NCBI GenBank assembly: GCA_031769625.1
Contig: JAUIMM010000113.1
Span: 11,171,001 to 11,235,000, forward strand
Length of the DNA stretch: 64,000 nt
Direction of reading: 5' to 3'
From: Taudactylus pleione
Lineage: Eukaryota; Chordata; Amphibia; Anura; Myobatrachidae
This document shows, piece by piece, positions 34,507 to 46,720 of the stretch. The notes below the pieces were generated by a model. It did no database searches and was not told the DNA's origin. It worked only from the letters and a program-made list of their open reading frames with translations. The number at the start of each line of letters is the position of its first letter. Positions within the stretch are counted from its first letter, which is position 1. Position numbers and translations under genes: made by a program.

Positions 34507-34901
34507 CTGGCATACGTACAGGCATATACGTGCATCTGGCATACGTACAGGCAATATACGTGCATCTGGGCATACGTACAGGCATATACGTGCATCTGGC
34601 ATACGTACAGGCAATATACGTGCATCTGGCATACGTACAGGCAATATACGTGCATCTGGCATACGTACAGGCAATATACGTGCAACTGGCATACGTACAG
34701 GCAATATACGTGCATCTGGCATACGTACAGGCAATATACGTGCATCTGGCATACGTACAGGCAATATACGTGCATCTGGCATACGTACAGGCAATATACG
34801 TGCATCTGGCATACGTACAGGCAATATACGTGCATCTGGCATACGTACAGGCAATATACGTGCATCTGGCATACGTACAGGCAATATACGTGCATCTGGA
34901 A
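34507..34901. repeat. 30-bp minisatellite, 13 units
   Basis: Thirteen units of 30 bp built on GGCATACGTACAGGCAATATA then CGTGCATCT. Most are identical. Two early units lack one A and one has an extra G, which compensate each other in length. Since 30 is a multiple of three, several frames stay open on both strands. The predicted repeats (for example ASGIRTGNIR) are not a known protein. Confidence 0.95.
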
Positions 34902-34984
34902 ATGTGTTTCTGTGTATAAGTTATGTATTTTTATTTCTATGTTTGAGTGTACGGATTTCAGTCAGCAAGAAATTAACTGTATAA

Positions 34985-35410
34985 AATAAAAAATTGCCAA
35001 AAACCATAAATGGGCGTGGCTTAGCCAGCGAGTGGTGATCATGTGACCTGTAACTAATGCAAGTTAGTATTACTACTTTGCAGTAAATAGATATTTTGTA
35101 TTTACCAAGTGTAGAAAACAATGCCGTAGATGTAATGATGTTGTGGGCGTGGCTATGTAGAGGAAGGGGAGGTGACACAAGTGGTTCCTCTCTCCGGGTG
35201 CATTGTGGGATGTGGGCTCTGCTCTGGAGGAGGAGGTGTAACTCACTTGGTGGGGGGCCGCATCACATTCTCTATCCCCCCTCCCAGCCCGAGACCAGCA
35301 ACGGCCGTCCTGACTTATTGACCCAGCTCGCGCCGGAGAGGACGGCAGGGCGCGCAGAATTCCCAACCCCCCGCCCTACCCCCCACCCCGTCACAGCTAC
35401 CACTGTCCAC
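34985..35410. other. GC-rich stretch, no gene recognised
   Basis: It contains GGGCGTGGCT twice and a CpG-containing part at 35225-35390. This could be a decayed repeat or a regulatory segment. I see no splice-bounded coding frame. Confidence 0.35.
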
Positions 35411-35990
35411 TTATGCACTTGAAAAATAATAATTGTTTTTGTTTCATATAAGGAAACAAATAAGAATATAAATACTAACAGTGAGTACTACTACTGATGG
35501 CATTGTTTATAATCCTCCATCTCTCATGCCATCATTTTACTGTCCATTAGGAAAACATGAAAGCATAGTGTGCTCCTGCTGTAGGAAACATCTTTATCCT
35601 TGCATAATAATTGTTTCTCTCAATAAAACATTCAAATATTGTATACTTCTTGAAGTCCAACAATGATTTGTTTAACACAAAATATTTATGTGCAATGTAA
35701 AAAAAATAAAAACTACAATTCGCTGTACTTTGCACGAGGTTTCATGTCTGACTGCACTTTAGTCAAATATGAAGATACAGTAAGAAAGCGCCTCTTTGCA
35801 TTTATTCTGAATGATGTAATAACTGGAGACAGGATTTTCTCATTTTATATTAAGGAAGACGGAAACAATGAGTTTGGTTTATAATGCAGTTTGCTTGTCA
35901 CATACATAAACACAGTCTTAAGCCACTGATGTGTTATTTTATGGGTAAGGACTGAAATACATTTATAGAGGAATTTTAATACACACTTTG
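35411..35990. other. Stretch without a recognised gene
   Basis: AT-rich sequence with short open frames that resemble no known protein. Confidence 0.45.
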
Positions 35991-35992
35991 AA

Positions 35993-36242
35993 CAAAATTT
36001 ACTAAGCGGTGCGTTCTAAACCCCCGGCGGTTTAGTGGTGGTTTGATGGCAGTTTATAAATTACACCAAAACCATTGACTAGTAATTTTAGCCCTAGCCC
36101 TGTTCTATTCTATTCTAAAATGTGTTTTGACAGCGGATTTCCGGCGGTTTTGGCCTTAGTAAATCTGCTGATAGCAAAACCGCAGCCAACCCGCCACCAA
36201 ACCGCCGGGGTTTAGAACCCGCCGCTTAATAAATTTTGCCCT
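35993..36242. mobile_element. Palindromic MITE, GGGCAAAATTTATTAAGCGG family
   Basis: The left arm ACAAAATTTACTAAGCGG and the inverted right arm GGGCAAAATTTATTAAGCGG continue into CCCCGGCGGTTTGGTGG in both arms. It forms one long hairpin with an AT-rich centre. Confidence 0.8.
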
Positions 36243-36399
36243 CTGTGTCTGTCTACAAAATGCATAAATGAAAGATGATAGTCTGAGATGGTATGTACTG
36301 CCCTCTATACCGAGACACAGCATTCTATAGTAATACTACCCTATCCTTAAGACCCATTTTCCAGACCCTCTGGTTACATGGACATTACTAATGTATTGA

Positions 36400-36895
36400 A
36401 ATGGGAATCGGTATGAAATACCGTCTGTCAAAATGCCGACAGTGGCATCTGATGCTCGGTATCTCGACGGGGGTCGGGTAAGTATGTTAACCCTCCCCCT
36501 TCTCCCCCTAACCCTCCTTTCCTTCAACCTAACCCTAACCCTCCCCATCCGACACCCTAACCCTCCCCGTTAGTGCTTAAACCTAACCCCCCTTGGTGCC
36601 TAAACCTAACCATCCCCCTTAGTGCCTAACCCTAACCCCCCTCCCTAGTCATGCCTAACCCTAACCCCCGCAGTGGTGCCTAACCATAACCCCTCCCAAA
36701 GCCTACCGTTAACCCTCCGGGGTGCCTAAACCTAACCCTCCCCCCCACAGCTAACAGCTAAGATGCCCCGCTTTACTTACGATCAGTATGGGGGCTATCG
36801 GGCAGGGTCGGTATCTATTTTTAGTCTTGGGTCGGGATTTCAACACCGGATATCAACAGCTGCCATCCCTTCTGCCGGCAAACTGACTGTATCCA
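36400..36895 (+). mobile_element. MITE-like repeat with telomere-like filling (copy 5)
   Basis: ATACCGTCTGTCAAAATGCC at the left, CCTAACCCTAACC filling at 36490-36750, and GGGCTATCGGGCAGGGTCGG to TGCCATCCC at the right. Confidence 0.65.
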
Positions 36896-37597
36896 GGAAA
36901 TTACAATGTATTTCTCCCTGATGCAAATGCTGACAACTTGTGTAAGTGCAGGAACAAAGTTTATGTATTTATAACAGTACTGTGCAGTATTAGATTTAAA
37001 GGTACAAATTCTTTCATTGAATTGATTTTATTCACATATGCACAACACACAATAATTGTTGTGGGGTCAATTCAATGAGGAGGGATTTGCGGGAGAAGTA
37101 CACTTTGCCCACATCAGCAGGTGCAGTGAAATATGCATAGTGCAACTGTAAGTTACTTGTAAATGTGAGCAAAGGAGCAGTTGCAGAAGGTGATGATGCC
37201 CTATTGACTTTCAGTTCAGCATTTTCTTTGCATTTTGTGGAATGCCATTCTGCACTGTGGGGCTAATTCAACATTGCACGTGAGTGCAATGCTTGACGGA
37301 GATTCCCGAATAGCGTGTACAGGACCAAGTAGCTTATGCTATGCCTTAGCCTGATTGCAAATCTGTCCTAAGCAATAACCTCCTGAGTTTGCAAGTTTGC
37401 ACCCTGCAGAATTTATAGTCTATGGGTCAATTCAAACACCCATTTTTAAGCTCTAAGCATTAATAAAACTGGTAACATCTTTACCTACACCTAGTATTTA
37501 TTTCCTCAATTTCTCACAAAAAAAAGATTTTTTTTCACAAATATGACTTCCCTATTCAAATTATAGGGTAAGCACAAAAAGTATTGCGTTATGCAAT
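36896..37597. other. Stretch without a recognised gene
   Basis: Ordinary sequence. GGGTCAATTCAA words at about 37065 and 37425 suggest a decayed MITE, but ends are unclear. Confidence 0.4.
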
Positions 37598-37605
37598 GGC
37601 GTTAC

Positions 37606-37948
37606 AATGTGGGCTGCTGGCCGCACCTGGGTGTCACTCGCCGAGGGGTGACACCAAAGTGCCGACTCCTCCTCAGTGACAGGAGTCTAGTGCTGTACTG
37701 TAGCATTACATGCAGCACTCGGCTCATGACACAGTGAGGGAGCCGACACTGCACACAGACTGGTCTCCAGGGGGGGAGCCCGCACCTTCGGGACCCCCAG
37801 AGTGACTAAAATGGGGGTTTAGGCAGTGAAGCAGTGAAGCCACACCCCCTACCCATTAGGCCATGCCCCCTTTTTGCCAGCGCCCAGGTAAGGAGCGTGC
37901 ACTACAACCCTACCTGTAATGGGTGCCACCACGGGGAGGGACACCACT
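37606..37948. mobile_element. hAT-like MITE
   Basis: The octamer GGCGTTAC is identical on both sides (37598-37605 and 37949-37956). Ends are AATGTGGGCTG and, inverted, AGTGGTGTCCC, a weak inverted pair. The inside has GGTGACACC words and GGTCTCCAGGGGGGGAGCCC. Confidence 0.65.
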
Positions 37949-38148
37949 GGCGTTACGTTAATTTACGTGCACTTAATGGTGGGTGGCAAAAAGATTCAGG
38001 GAGTGATGGAATCATGTCACATAAAATCTATTCAAAAGAAACACACTTTATTGTTTAAAAATATATATATCTTTGCCTGATTTCATTCAAAGAGCTTTGG
38101 CCTGAACTTGCATGTACTCAGTTTTGCATTGAAAACAGACTATAGAAT

Positions 38149-38835
38149 CAGTGGCGTCACAGGGGTTGGTGTCACCCAGTGCACAGTGCGCATACTCATC
38201 CTTTCACCCCCTCAGCTCTGGTCTCCTTGCACATGCCGAAGGCGCGCTCATGTAAGGACCGTGCCCTCTTGCCCACAAACCTACGACCACTGTCAAATTT
38301 CCTTATAGGGGTGTGACCACGTGTTATGCACCCATTCTTGTCATGCTGGGGGCTTGCCTAGAACTCCGGGAGCTCCAAGACAGCCCCCTAGCTTCTCCAG
38401 ACACAGTGTGGATAACGCGCTAATGCACGTGTCATCCATCACTGCTATCACCACTGCTGGTGACACCAACTGAGGCGGTGACATCAAAATAGCAGAGCAG
38501 CATTGCTATTTTAGTGTCAACCCCTCAGATGGTGTCACCCGCCAGGGCGGTAACTAGGGTGGTGCATCCGAAGGGCAGGGGGCGTTTTCGGGCCTGGCAA
38601 TTTTCCTGTTTATTATCATTCTTACTTGTAGCTTCCTCTTCTTTTATCCCCAGCACCTCCTGGCCTCCCCTATCTCTTCCCTGGCCCTTCCCCATGAAGC
38701 CATGGCCCTTTTTAGGGTGCACTATTTAATGTTCCTATTTAAAAAAATGGGGGGGTGCCAATGCTCTTTCTGGCACAGGACACCAAAAAGTCTAGTAACA
38801 GCTGTGCGGTCCGCACCCCCCTAGTGACACTGCTG
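38149..38835. mobile_element. hAT-like element with CAGTGGCGTCAC ends, containing a second MITE
   Basis: Ends are CAGTGGCGTCACAGGGG and, inverted, CAGCAGTGTCACTAGGGGG. ATAGAAT lies at both sides (38142-38148 and 38836-38842). A GGCCGTAACTAG-family MITE sits at 38543-38806. Confidence 0.7.
38543..38806 (+). mobile_element. hAT MITE, GGCCGTAACTAG family (copy 3), nested
   Basis: Starts CAGGGCGGTAACTAGGG and ends CTAGTAACAGCTGTG, with the family interior GGGCCTGGCAATTTTCCTG and TTATCCCCAGCAC. The flanking octamers do not match well. Confidence 0.75.
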
Positions 38836-39029
38836 ATAGAATCTGAGAAACATATCTCCCTCAGACAGGATTGAAAATAAATACATATCGGACGCTAAAA
38901 CTTTAAAGCTTTTACTAGGAGCAGCCACTGCTGAACGTCTGTGGCCCAAATTACTTGGCAAGGACATTAGCCACTTGCCCAATCACAAACTTTTCCCACA
39001 TGCTATAAGTAGGTTTGTGAGGCCTCTCT

Positions 39030-39600
39030 GCACACTCTAACAGAGCAGCTGAGGGGCTCTGCTAGGGTGTCCCTTACACCCAGAAAAGTTAAATAAAATG
39101 TAAATAGCGGTGTCCCTAAAATATCATACTTTATATCAGACAAATACTGTATATCAAAAAGTTAGATACAGTTTACAGGTCAATAACACTTTCACAAGTT
39201 GTATCAAATAAATGAAGATCTAGGACTCCTCAAAATTGGAAATTTGGTGATAATAAGTAAATATCAAGGCTCATGGGCCCAGAAGCAATAATATAAGAAA
39301 ATCCCCTGGCAGGGAAAGCACTAATAATATGAACATATGAATTAGCTCACAAAGGCACAAGTAGGTTTAAAACAAAGTCATTTAGCTCTATTGAGCATCA
39401 AAAATATGGCAGTGAGTGTCTTCTGTGTAAGAAGCAGGGTGCCTCCAGAAAATACCCTGCTAGACACTCACAGGCTTAAATTCCAAGAGTCTGGTGACTG
39501 TATACTGGTACTACCGACGCGTTTTGAGCTTTAGGAGCTGTTTTTCAAGGATCTTCCCACATGCCACCCATCTCCCATGAGATTGACGGAATGAAAAACA
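39030..39600 (-). mobile_element. Penelope-like element tail with a degenerate hammerhead-like motif
   Basis: On the minus strand at about 39555-39515 the sequence reads ATCCTTGAAAAACAGCTCC and then AAAACGCGTCGG. This resembles the tail motif seen at 58745-58705. The hammerhead core is not canonical (CTTGAAA instead of CTGANGA, and GAA altered). The rest is AT-rich and may belong to the same element. Confidence 0.4.
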
Positions 39601-39955
39601 ACATTTTTATGTGACATTAAAGTTGCGATCCAAGGATTTTGTTACCAAATTAAAGTTTAATTAATAAAAATGTAGTTACTGTACTTTAATTCATTATCCC
39701 TTCAATGAAGAAATACTAATTATTTGATATCACCTTGTTTGTGAATTTTGGCTGATAATACAAAAAAAACATTTGGTAAAGAGCAGAAGCATCATTAAAA
39801 TCAATAAATAAGTATATAATTTAATATAAAATTCAAAAATTTTAGTTTATACATAAAAACCCTGTTCATTTGTGTTTCTTTATTGAATATCAACAAAAAC
39901 ACCAGTATCAGCCCCTTTTTCATGGAATAAATAAACAAGTACTGGGCTTATAATG

Positions 39956-39957
<2 letters not shown>

Positions 39958-39993
<36 letters not shown>

Positions 39994-40340
39994 TACTATT
40001 ATTATTATATTTTATTTATAAGGTGCCACAAAATGTTAGAAGTGCCGTACAGAGTAAACATACAAAACATTCCACATTAACAGAATTAAATCTTACAGTA
40101 CTCAGTGGAATGTCATAACATAAATGCCAAACAATAAATAACACACCATCCTGGGAAGGACAGATAACTGGGACATGGGTTGGGCAAGTCACTTAAGCAA
40201 GCATGAGTCGGAGGTGGATAACAATTCAGTACTCAGTGATAATGTACCCAAAATATAGACAATAATACAGTGAGATTTGCTGAAGGGAGGAAGGTGACAA
40301 GGGAGCCGTGCACTGGTGACATGAAGTGTGCTAGAAAAGA
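39958..40340 (-). mobile_element. LINE 3' end fragment with (AAT)n tail
   Basis: On the minus strand the segment ends TTGTGGCACCTTATAAATAA and then (AAT)n. This matches the structure of the LINE 3' end at 43808-44040 (TTGTGGCGCCATATT then (AAT)n). No reverse transcriptase remains. Confidence 0.6.
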
Positions 40341-40345
40341 ACAAG

Positions 40346-40503
40346 GGGTCTATGTACTAAGCCTTGGAGAGAGATAAAGTGGACGGAGATAAAGTACCAA
40401 CAAATCAGCTCCTAACTTCACTTTGCAGGCTGTGTTTGAAAAATTACATTTAGGAGCTGATTGGTGGGTACTTTATTTCCAAGGCTTGGTACATAGACCC
40501 CCA
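40346..40503. mobile_element. Palindromic MITE, GGTCTATGTACTAAGCC family
   Basis: Arms GGGGTCTATGTACTAAGCC and, inverted, GGGGGTCTATGTACCAAGCC, with CAAATCAGCTCCTAAC and its counterpart inside. Same broad family as 24182-24356. Confidence 0.88.
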
Positions 40504-40890
40504 AAGAAATGAGAGAGCCCTACCTGTAACAACTTATATATTATGGGAATGCCAGGGATGTGTTACACCACAAACAAGATAATATGGTCATATGACCAGA
40601 CCCCTCCTAGATGCGTACACACCTTCTTCATGGTGTATATATCAAGGCATAGCATGGTCCACGCCCCATGTATCCATATATATGTACATATATATGTAGT
40701 TATGTAGCAGTGGGACAGAGACTGTGGCAGTGGAAGAAGGATCTAAAAAGTTTTCTATAGTCTAATTTTGATGATCTAAAGATCTGATTTATCTCAATAT
40801 ATACAAGTGTGATGTTAATTATTAATTGATTCTGAGAGCCGTCTAGACCACTGTCATGCTATATCCTTAAGCATATTTATTTCGAGATCT

Positions 40891-40931
40891 ACCCCTGATG
40901 AAGTCTTGATGTAAGACGAAACACGTAGGGT
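40891..40931 (+). ncRNA. Hammerhead ribozyme motif (type I), Penelope-like element tail
   Basis: Parts in order: stem I strand ACCC (40891-40894), core CTGATGA (40895-40901), an extra A, stem II GTCTT/AAGAC (40903-40907 and 40913-40917) around loop GATGT, core GAA (40918-40920), A with CACG loop and T as a minimal stem III (40921-40926), A at position 17 (40927), and GGGT (40928-40931) pairing with ACCC. The predicted cleavage is after 40927. All three stems pair and the catalytic core is present except for the extra A before stem II, which the copy at 55883 shares. Hammerhead motifs with a one-pair stem III are known from Penelope-like retroelements. Activity is inferred, not shown. Confidence 0.8.
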
Positions 40932-41480
40932 TTATACAAATGGTGGACATTGTGCTGTAAACCTTCACTCATTTGTAAGGTGTGGAGAAATCTATTTTTA
41001 TCTGTATAAAAGATGTTGACATACTAATATATTCATGTAAGAACATTTGTCCATCTGAATTTGCTAATTTTTTAATCAAATTTATTTTAAATTGTATTAA
41101 TATTGGCCTTTGGGCCTATCTTGGGTGTTTTTTTGGTGTGAGGGTATTTTTTTGAACCTCATGGAGGACAATAGAACAAATTCCATCATATGAACTTTTT
41201 GATCAGTTCTGAAAAGCGAGCATGAAAATTGATATCTACATCCATAAAACGGAAAGAATTGGAACCTATAAGCCCTGAAGGGATTGTTACATATAAAGAA
41301 TATAAGGATTGTCCGTATTATTAAGTTGGTTGAAGCGCCCTTGAAGTAATTGTATATATATATATATATATATACAGACACACACACACCACAGCCTTTT
41401 GTGCGTATACATCCTCTCACATTGAAGATTGAAGACATATAAAGGTCACCGGCGACTCCCTTGAGACTACAGAACTATGG
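40932..41480 (+). mobile_element. Probable Penelope-like element tail downstream of the hammerhead motif
   Basis: AT-rich sequence following the ribozyme motif, with a (TA)n and (CA)n run at 41348-41390. No coding frame. The assignment rests on the adjoining hammerhead motif. Confidence 0.35.
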
Positions 41481-41692
41481 AATATATTGCAGCTCTATTA
41501 AAGGTCTGTCAAGATAATACACTTGTATATTTACAATAATGTATGACAGAAGAAGTATAATCAAAACTGTGATGTAACTCAGACGTACTATATATACATA
41601 TAATAAAATGCCAAAGCCACTACAAGAAAATACTGATCCTGACCAGCCATAGGCTGCCTCAAATCCATTTTAAATCAACCAAGATGTGTTCA

Positions 41693-42068
<376 letters not shown>

Positions 42069-43804
42069 CTGTAATGATAATGAACATAGATAAAAATTAC
42101 ACGATAGGTAGTGGAAACCACCACTAAAACTCCTGGCGCTCCAAATAGTTAAAAATATGTAATTAGTAGACCTGCAACAAGTGAAGGAAGTTAGTGCTAA
42201 ACGTCAGATATAGTATAACAAAAAGGAATCACTGCGCTAGTTGTACTAAAAATATGTATGGTGTTAAATAAAAACTATTCCAAAAGTCTGCTCCCTATAA
42301 GGTACAATACTGAGGCTCAGAAATGTTTTCAAGATAATATTTCTTAATATATACACAGATACAATGGCAGGTATTCAACTACCCTGCGTCTAATTGCCTG
42401 CCAAAACTACTGCAGCACGGGGAAAAGCTATTCAATAAAATAGCTTTTTCTGCGCTGAAAAAGAGCAGTGGACGGGGCCGGAACAGGGTTCATCCATGCC
42501 CTGTTACAGCCCTGGTCCAGTTTATATATGTAGTAAAAAGAAAGATACTGTACTGTGACCACAATTGCACACATGCTGCATATCAATTTAATCAGAAGCT
42601 GTTTGTGCATCCTATTCGCATCGCTTTGCAAATAAGACACACTTAAAGGTAAAAAGTCGCATGGAAACCCGATCAGCACTATCGAGACTAGAAGGGCTGT
42701 TTAACAAGCAAGGAAGTAAGATGTATGTGGACACATCTGTACATTTACCCCCATGGTATGGACTTTAAAAAGAAGGAGAGGAAAAGTTCTGGAGAGCTGT
42801 TTCAGAAGGGGAAGACAGGGGAAGTAGGAAAGCCTAATCTACCACCTGATTGGTCATGGAGTGTGAGTGAAGATGAGACCCCTATAGAGAGAACTGAAGT
42901 TTCAGCAATGGTAAGGAACCTGAGAGTATTACAGAGGAATAGGTGATAGAATGCATGTTGCATGCCTTTTACTGCAATACAATCCATTCTATGTGCATAC
43001 AACAATGGGGCTGAGCCTAAGTTGAATGTTGTAGCATTCGTGTGTGCAGCACTTGCTTCGACGACTGAATGTGCTGCTACAAGCCCTTCCCTGGCGTCTG
43101 ACTGTGCAAGGTTTGACACGCCCACTTTGAGTGTCCTAAGACACTCAAATACAACTTATAGTAGTGCGTCTGTAGATGCAACAATTGGTCGCACCATGGA
43201 AACTTGCACCAGCCCCATGCTAGGGGTAGATTCTCCAGCTGGCTATGGCCTCCAATGTGAATGATTATGTGTTTGAGTATGCAACCACTTCAGTGACAGG
43301 ACTGTGGCACTCACATAAAGCGGCCATAAGACGAAACATCTCTATGTGTCCACAAGCCATCTCCCTGTCACCTCCCAGTCATAGCACAGGAATGGCAATA
43401 CATTTTCAAGACATTCCTGAGACCAAGTGTCTCAATCACAACTGCAACTCTGTGCGCACGGGCTCTGAACTCATGCTCAGCGCCACTTAGATGCCAAGAT
43501 GCCTTAGATGCCAAATTGCATGTGAGTCAGATTCAGGCCCAATCTGATCACCATTAGGTTCTACTAAGTATCTGTGCACATTCCACTATGTTGTATTTGT
43601 AGGTAACACCAGAACCGGATTAAGACCACACGAGGATCTTACATATCAAATTGGTATGTGCCCGCTTCCCATTCCCATTTGTCAACAAAAAAGAGGTTAA
43701 GGTAAGCTGTGCCCTTCAGGACTCACAGACCCCCTAGGTGGGAACCTAGTGTGCCTAATATATCTGGCTATGGGTCACACAGATAATTAAGGGTCATATA
43801 CATA

Positions 43805-43807
<3 letters not shown>
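42069..43807. other. Intronic or upstream stretch without a recognised gene
   Basis: The part at 42360-43540 includes inverted AGCTATTCAATAAAATAGCT (42427) and GTCAGATTCAGGCCC (43527), which suggests a decayed MITE. Open frames at 42960-43490 have no recognisable homology. A (TTA)n run at 43808-43838 belongs to the LINE that follows. Confidence 0.45.
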
Positions 43808-43838
<31 letters not shown>

Positions 43839-45475
43839 ATGGCGCCACAAGTGTTCCGCAGCACCTTACAAAGTACTTAAACAAATAGGTTGACCAGTGA
43901 CTTACAGTACAATACAATACAGGATGAGGACATAAGAGCATAAGAAACCAAGTGTTAGGTGTCCTAGTGGGGAGTAAGAAGTAGATTAAAGTAAAGTAAG
44001 GAGAAGCTCAAGAGGGTAGAGGGCCCTGCTCATGTCATCTTATATTCTAAAGGGAGGGGCAGACAAACAGATGTGACACAAAAGGGGTAGACAGGGAGGA
44101 AGGAGCTTGTAGCAGCAAGTTAAGATAAGAGCTGAAAGGCTTTGATGAAGTAGTGGGTCTTGAGAGCCCTTTTGAAGGATTGTAGAGAGGTGGAGAGTCT
44201 GATGGGAAGAGGGAGAGAGTTCCAAAGCTGGGGAGCAGCATGGGGAAAATTTTGGAGGTGGGAGTGGGAGGAAGTAATCAGTTGGTATGAGAGGTGGCAT
44301 GCATTTGTTGAACGAAGAGGACAAACAGGAGAGTGAAGGGAGATGAGGTCAGAGATGTTAATGGGAGAGGAATGGATAAGGGCTTTCTAAGTGAGTGTGA
44401 GAACCTTGAATTGGGTTCTGAAGGGGAAGGGGAGCCAGTGGAGGGTTTGTAGGAGAGGGGAGGCAGATGTAGAGCATTTGGAGAGGAAGATGAGCCGAGC
44501 AGCAGCATTGAGGACAGACTGGAGAGGAGAGAGATGGGAGTTGGGGAGGCCAGATACTGTAGGAGGAGGTTACAGTAGTCCAATCTGGAGATGACCAGTG
44601 AGTGTTTGAGGGTTTTAGTTGCATCCTGGGTGAGAAAGGGTCTAATCGTAGAAATATTTTTAAGATTGAAATGGCAGGACTGTGATATGTGGTTTGAAGG
44701 AGAGGGAGGAGTTCAGGAGAACTCCAAGAAGGGCACTTTGGGGCTAGAGGAGATAGTTGTGCCATCAGTTGATAAAGAAATGGTAAGATGTGCGGTTATG
44801 TTGGAGGGAGGGAAAATGATCATCTCAGTCTTATTAAGTTTAAGAAATTGGTGGGACATCCAGGAAGAGATAGCAGAGAGACAGTTGGAGATACGAGTGA
44901 GTAGAGAGGGGGAGAGGTCAGGGGAGGAAAGGTAGATCTGAGTATCATCAGCATAGAGATGATAATGGAGGTCAAAAGAGCTGATGAGTTCACCTAGAGA
45001 GGACTTATAGAGGGAGAATAGGAGAGGTTGAAGAACAGAACCTTGGGGAACACCTACTGTAAGAGGCTGTGGGGGGGAAGAGGAGTCATGAGAGGAGACA
45101 GAGAAGGATCGGTCAGAGTGGTAGGAGGATAGCCAGGAGAGGGCAGTGTCATGAATACCAAGGGAGTGAAGGATTTGCAGCAGGAGAGGGTGGTCCACAG
45201 TGTTGAAAGCAGCAGAGAGGTCAGGGAGAATTAGCAGAGAGTAGTGGCCCTTCGATTTAGCAGCAAGGAGGCCATTGCTGACTATTGTGAGGGCAATTTC
45301 AGTGGAGTGGAGAGAACGGAAGCCAGACTGAAAAGGGTCAAGGAGGGAGTGGGAGGAAAGAAAGGTGGTAAGGCAGTTGGAAACAACACGGTCAAGGAGC
45401 TTGGAGGCAAAAGGGAGGAGAGAGCTGGGACGGTAGCTGGAGAGAGTGTTAGGATCAAGGGTAGGTTTTTTAAGA
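43808..45475 (-). mobile_element. L2-like LINE (CR1/L2 group), 5'-truncated
   Basis: On the minus strand it runs from inside the reverse transcriptase (45475) to a 3' end with TTGTGGCGCCATATT and (AAT)n (43838-43808). The C-terminal part, in shifted frames, includes SRLDYCNLLL (near 44580) and PALELSPSS (near 44235), typical of the end of L2-type proteins. Truncation at the 5' side is normal for LINE copies. Confidence 0.88.
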
Positions 45476-45489
45476 CATATATCATACAT
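44713..45489 (-). pseudogene. LINE reverse transcriptase fragment (258 codons)
   Basis: The open frame holds the fingers and palm of an L2-like reverse transcriptase: [20 protein letters not shown] (17-36), [15 protein letters not shown] (53-67), motif [12 protein letters not shown] (90-100, catalytic Asp kept, the second Asp changed to Asn), motif [17 protein letters not shown] (146-161), motif C YADD (179-182) and [15 protein letters not shown] after it. It lacks the endonuclease and start of the protein, and the downstream part is in other frames. The apparent start Met lies in host DNA flanking the truncation. It cannot be active. Confidence 0.9.
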
Positions 45490-45804
45490 ATATACAGAAA
45501 GTTCAGAGTTTATTGCAGTGAGTGCTGCATCATATATAGTATAAGTGAAAACTATATCATGTGTTATTAGATTTAATTAGTTTAACTGCATGTTCCTTGC
45601 CACATTTTAGCTAAATACAAAACATATAGAATACAGTATCTGTCAATTAAAATGTTACTGTACTGTAGTAGTAGAAAGAGGCAAGACATTCTGTTTGGTG
45701 GTAGATGGAGCCAGTGGCAAATGCAGGATTTTGAAAGGGGGGTTTCCAAATCCTTGGTTACCGAACCAATGAAAAGACATTTAGCCGCAAATAAATAAAT
45801 AGAC

Positions 45805-45852
45805 AGACAGACAGACAGACAGACAGATAGATAGATAAATAGATAGATAGAA
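45805..45852. repeat. (GACA)n(GATA)n microsatellite
   Basis: About six GACA units followed by GATA and AATA units. Confidence 0.95.
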
Positions 45853-45984
45853 ACAGTAAAATATACCACTCAGCCACTCAGTCGGGATACACACACACTG
45901 ATTTACTGACACACACACCTCTATCACTAAAAAACATGAATGCACGAGGCAAATAAATACAGCCAGCATAATTTATTAAAGACC

Positions 45985-46720
45985 CCCCTCCCCCCAGTAG
46001 TGGTCCCCCTTTGCAGTGCCCCCAGTAGTGGTCCTCCTTTGCAGTGCCCCCAGTAGTCCCCCTTATGCAGTGGCCCCAGTAATACCCCTTATATAGTGCC
46101 CCCAGTAGTAGACCCCCCTTTGTAGTGCCCCCAGTAGTTCCCCTTATATAGTGCCCCCAGTAGTAGTCCCCCCTTTGCAGTGCTCCCAGTAGTGCCTCTT
46201 ATATAGTGCCCCCAGTAGTAGACCCCCCTTTGCAGTGCCCCCAGTAGTGCCACTTATGTAGTGCCCCCAGTAGTAGTCCCTACTATGCAGTGCCCCCAGT
46301 AGTAGTCCCCCTTATGCAGTCCTCTTTATATAGTGCGTGCCCCCAATAGTATCCCTTATGTAGTGCCCACAGTAGTATTCCCCCCAGTAGTAGTCCCCCC
46401 AGTAGTGCCTCTTATATAGTGCCCCCAGTAGTTTTTCCCCCAGTAGTGCCCCTTATATAGTGTCCCAAGTAATAGTTCCCCTATTCAGTGCCCCCAGAAT
46501 GGGCCACCCCTTATTCAGTGCCCCCAGTAGCAACCCCGCTATACAGTGCCCCAGTAGCAGCCACCCCCTCTATACAGTGCCCCCAGTAGTGGCCCTCCTA
46601 TACAGTGCCCCAAGTACTGGCTCCCCCTATATAGTGCCCCTAGTAGTGGCCACCTACCCTATACAGTGCTCCCAGTAGCGCCCTCCCCTATATGCAGTGC
46701 CCGTGCCCCTTACACACACG
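45985..46720. repeat. Irregular minisatellite of AGTGCCCCCAGTAGT units
   Basis: More than 20 units of variable length (about 20-45 bp) built from AGTGCCCCCAGTAGT joined by CCCCCTTTGC or CCCTTATATAGT. Units diverge toward the right end, where CCTATACAGTGCCCC predominates. Confidence 0.9.

Noticed and set aside
34350..34989. Five overlapping open frames on both strands (for example ASGIRTGNIR repeats)
   Set aside because: The 30-bp minisatellite keeps frames open on both strands at once. This is a sequence-composition effect.
42962..43490. Two overlapping open frames of 100 and 81 codons next to the RALYL exon
   Set aside because: No similarity to RALYL or other proteins, no acceptor or donor at sensible positions, and MITE-like words at the edge.
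44040..44935. Plus-strand and minus-strand open frames overlapping the LINE
   Set aside because: The plus-strand ones are shadows of the LINE. Minus-strand pieces are parts of the frameshifted LINE protein and are covered by that entry.
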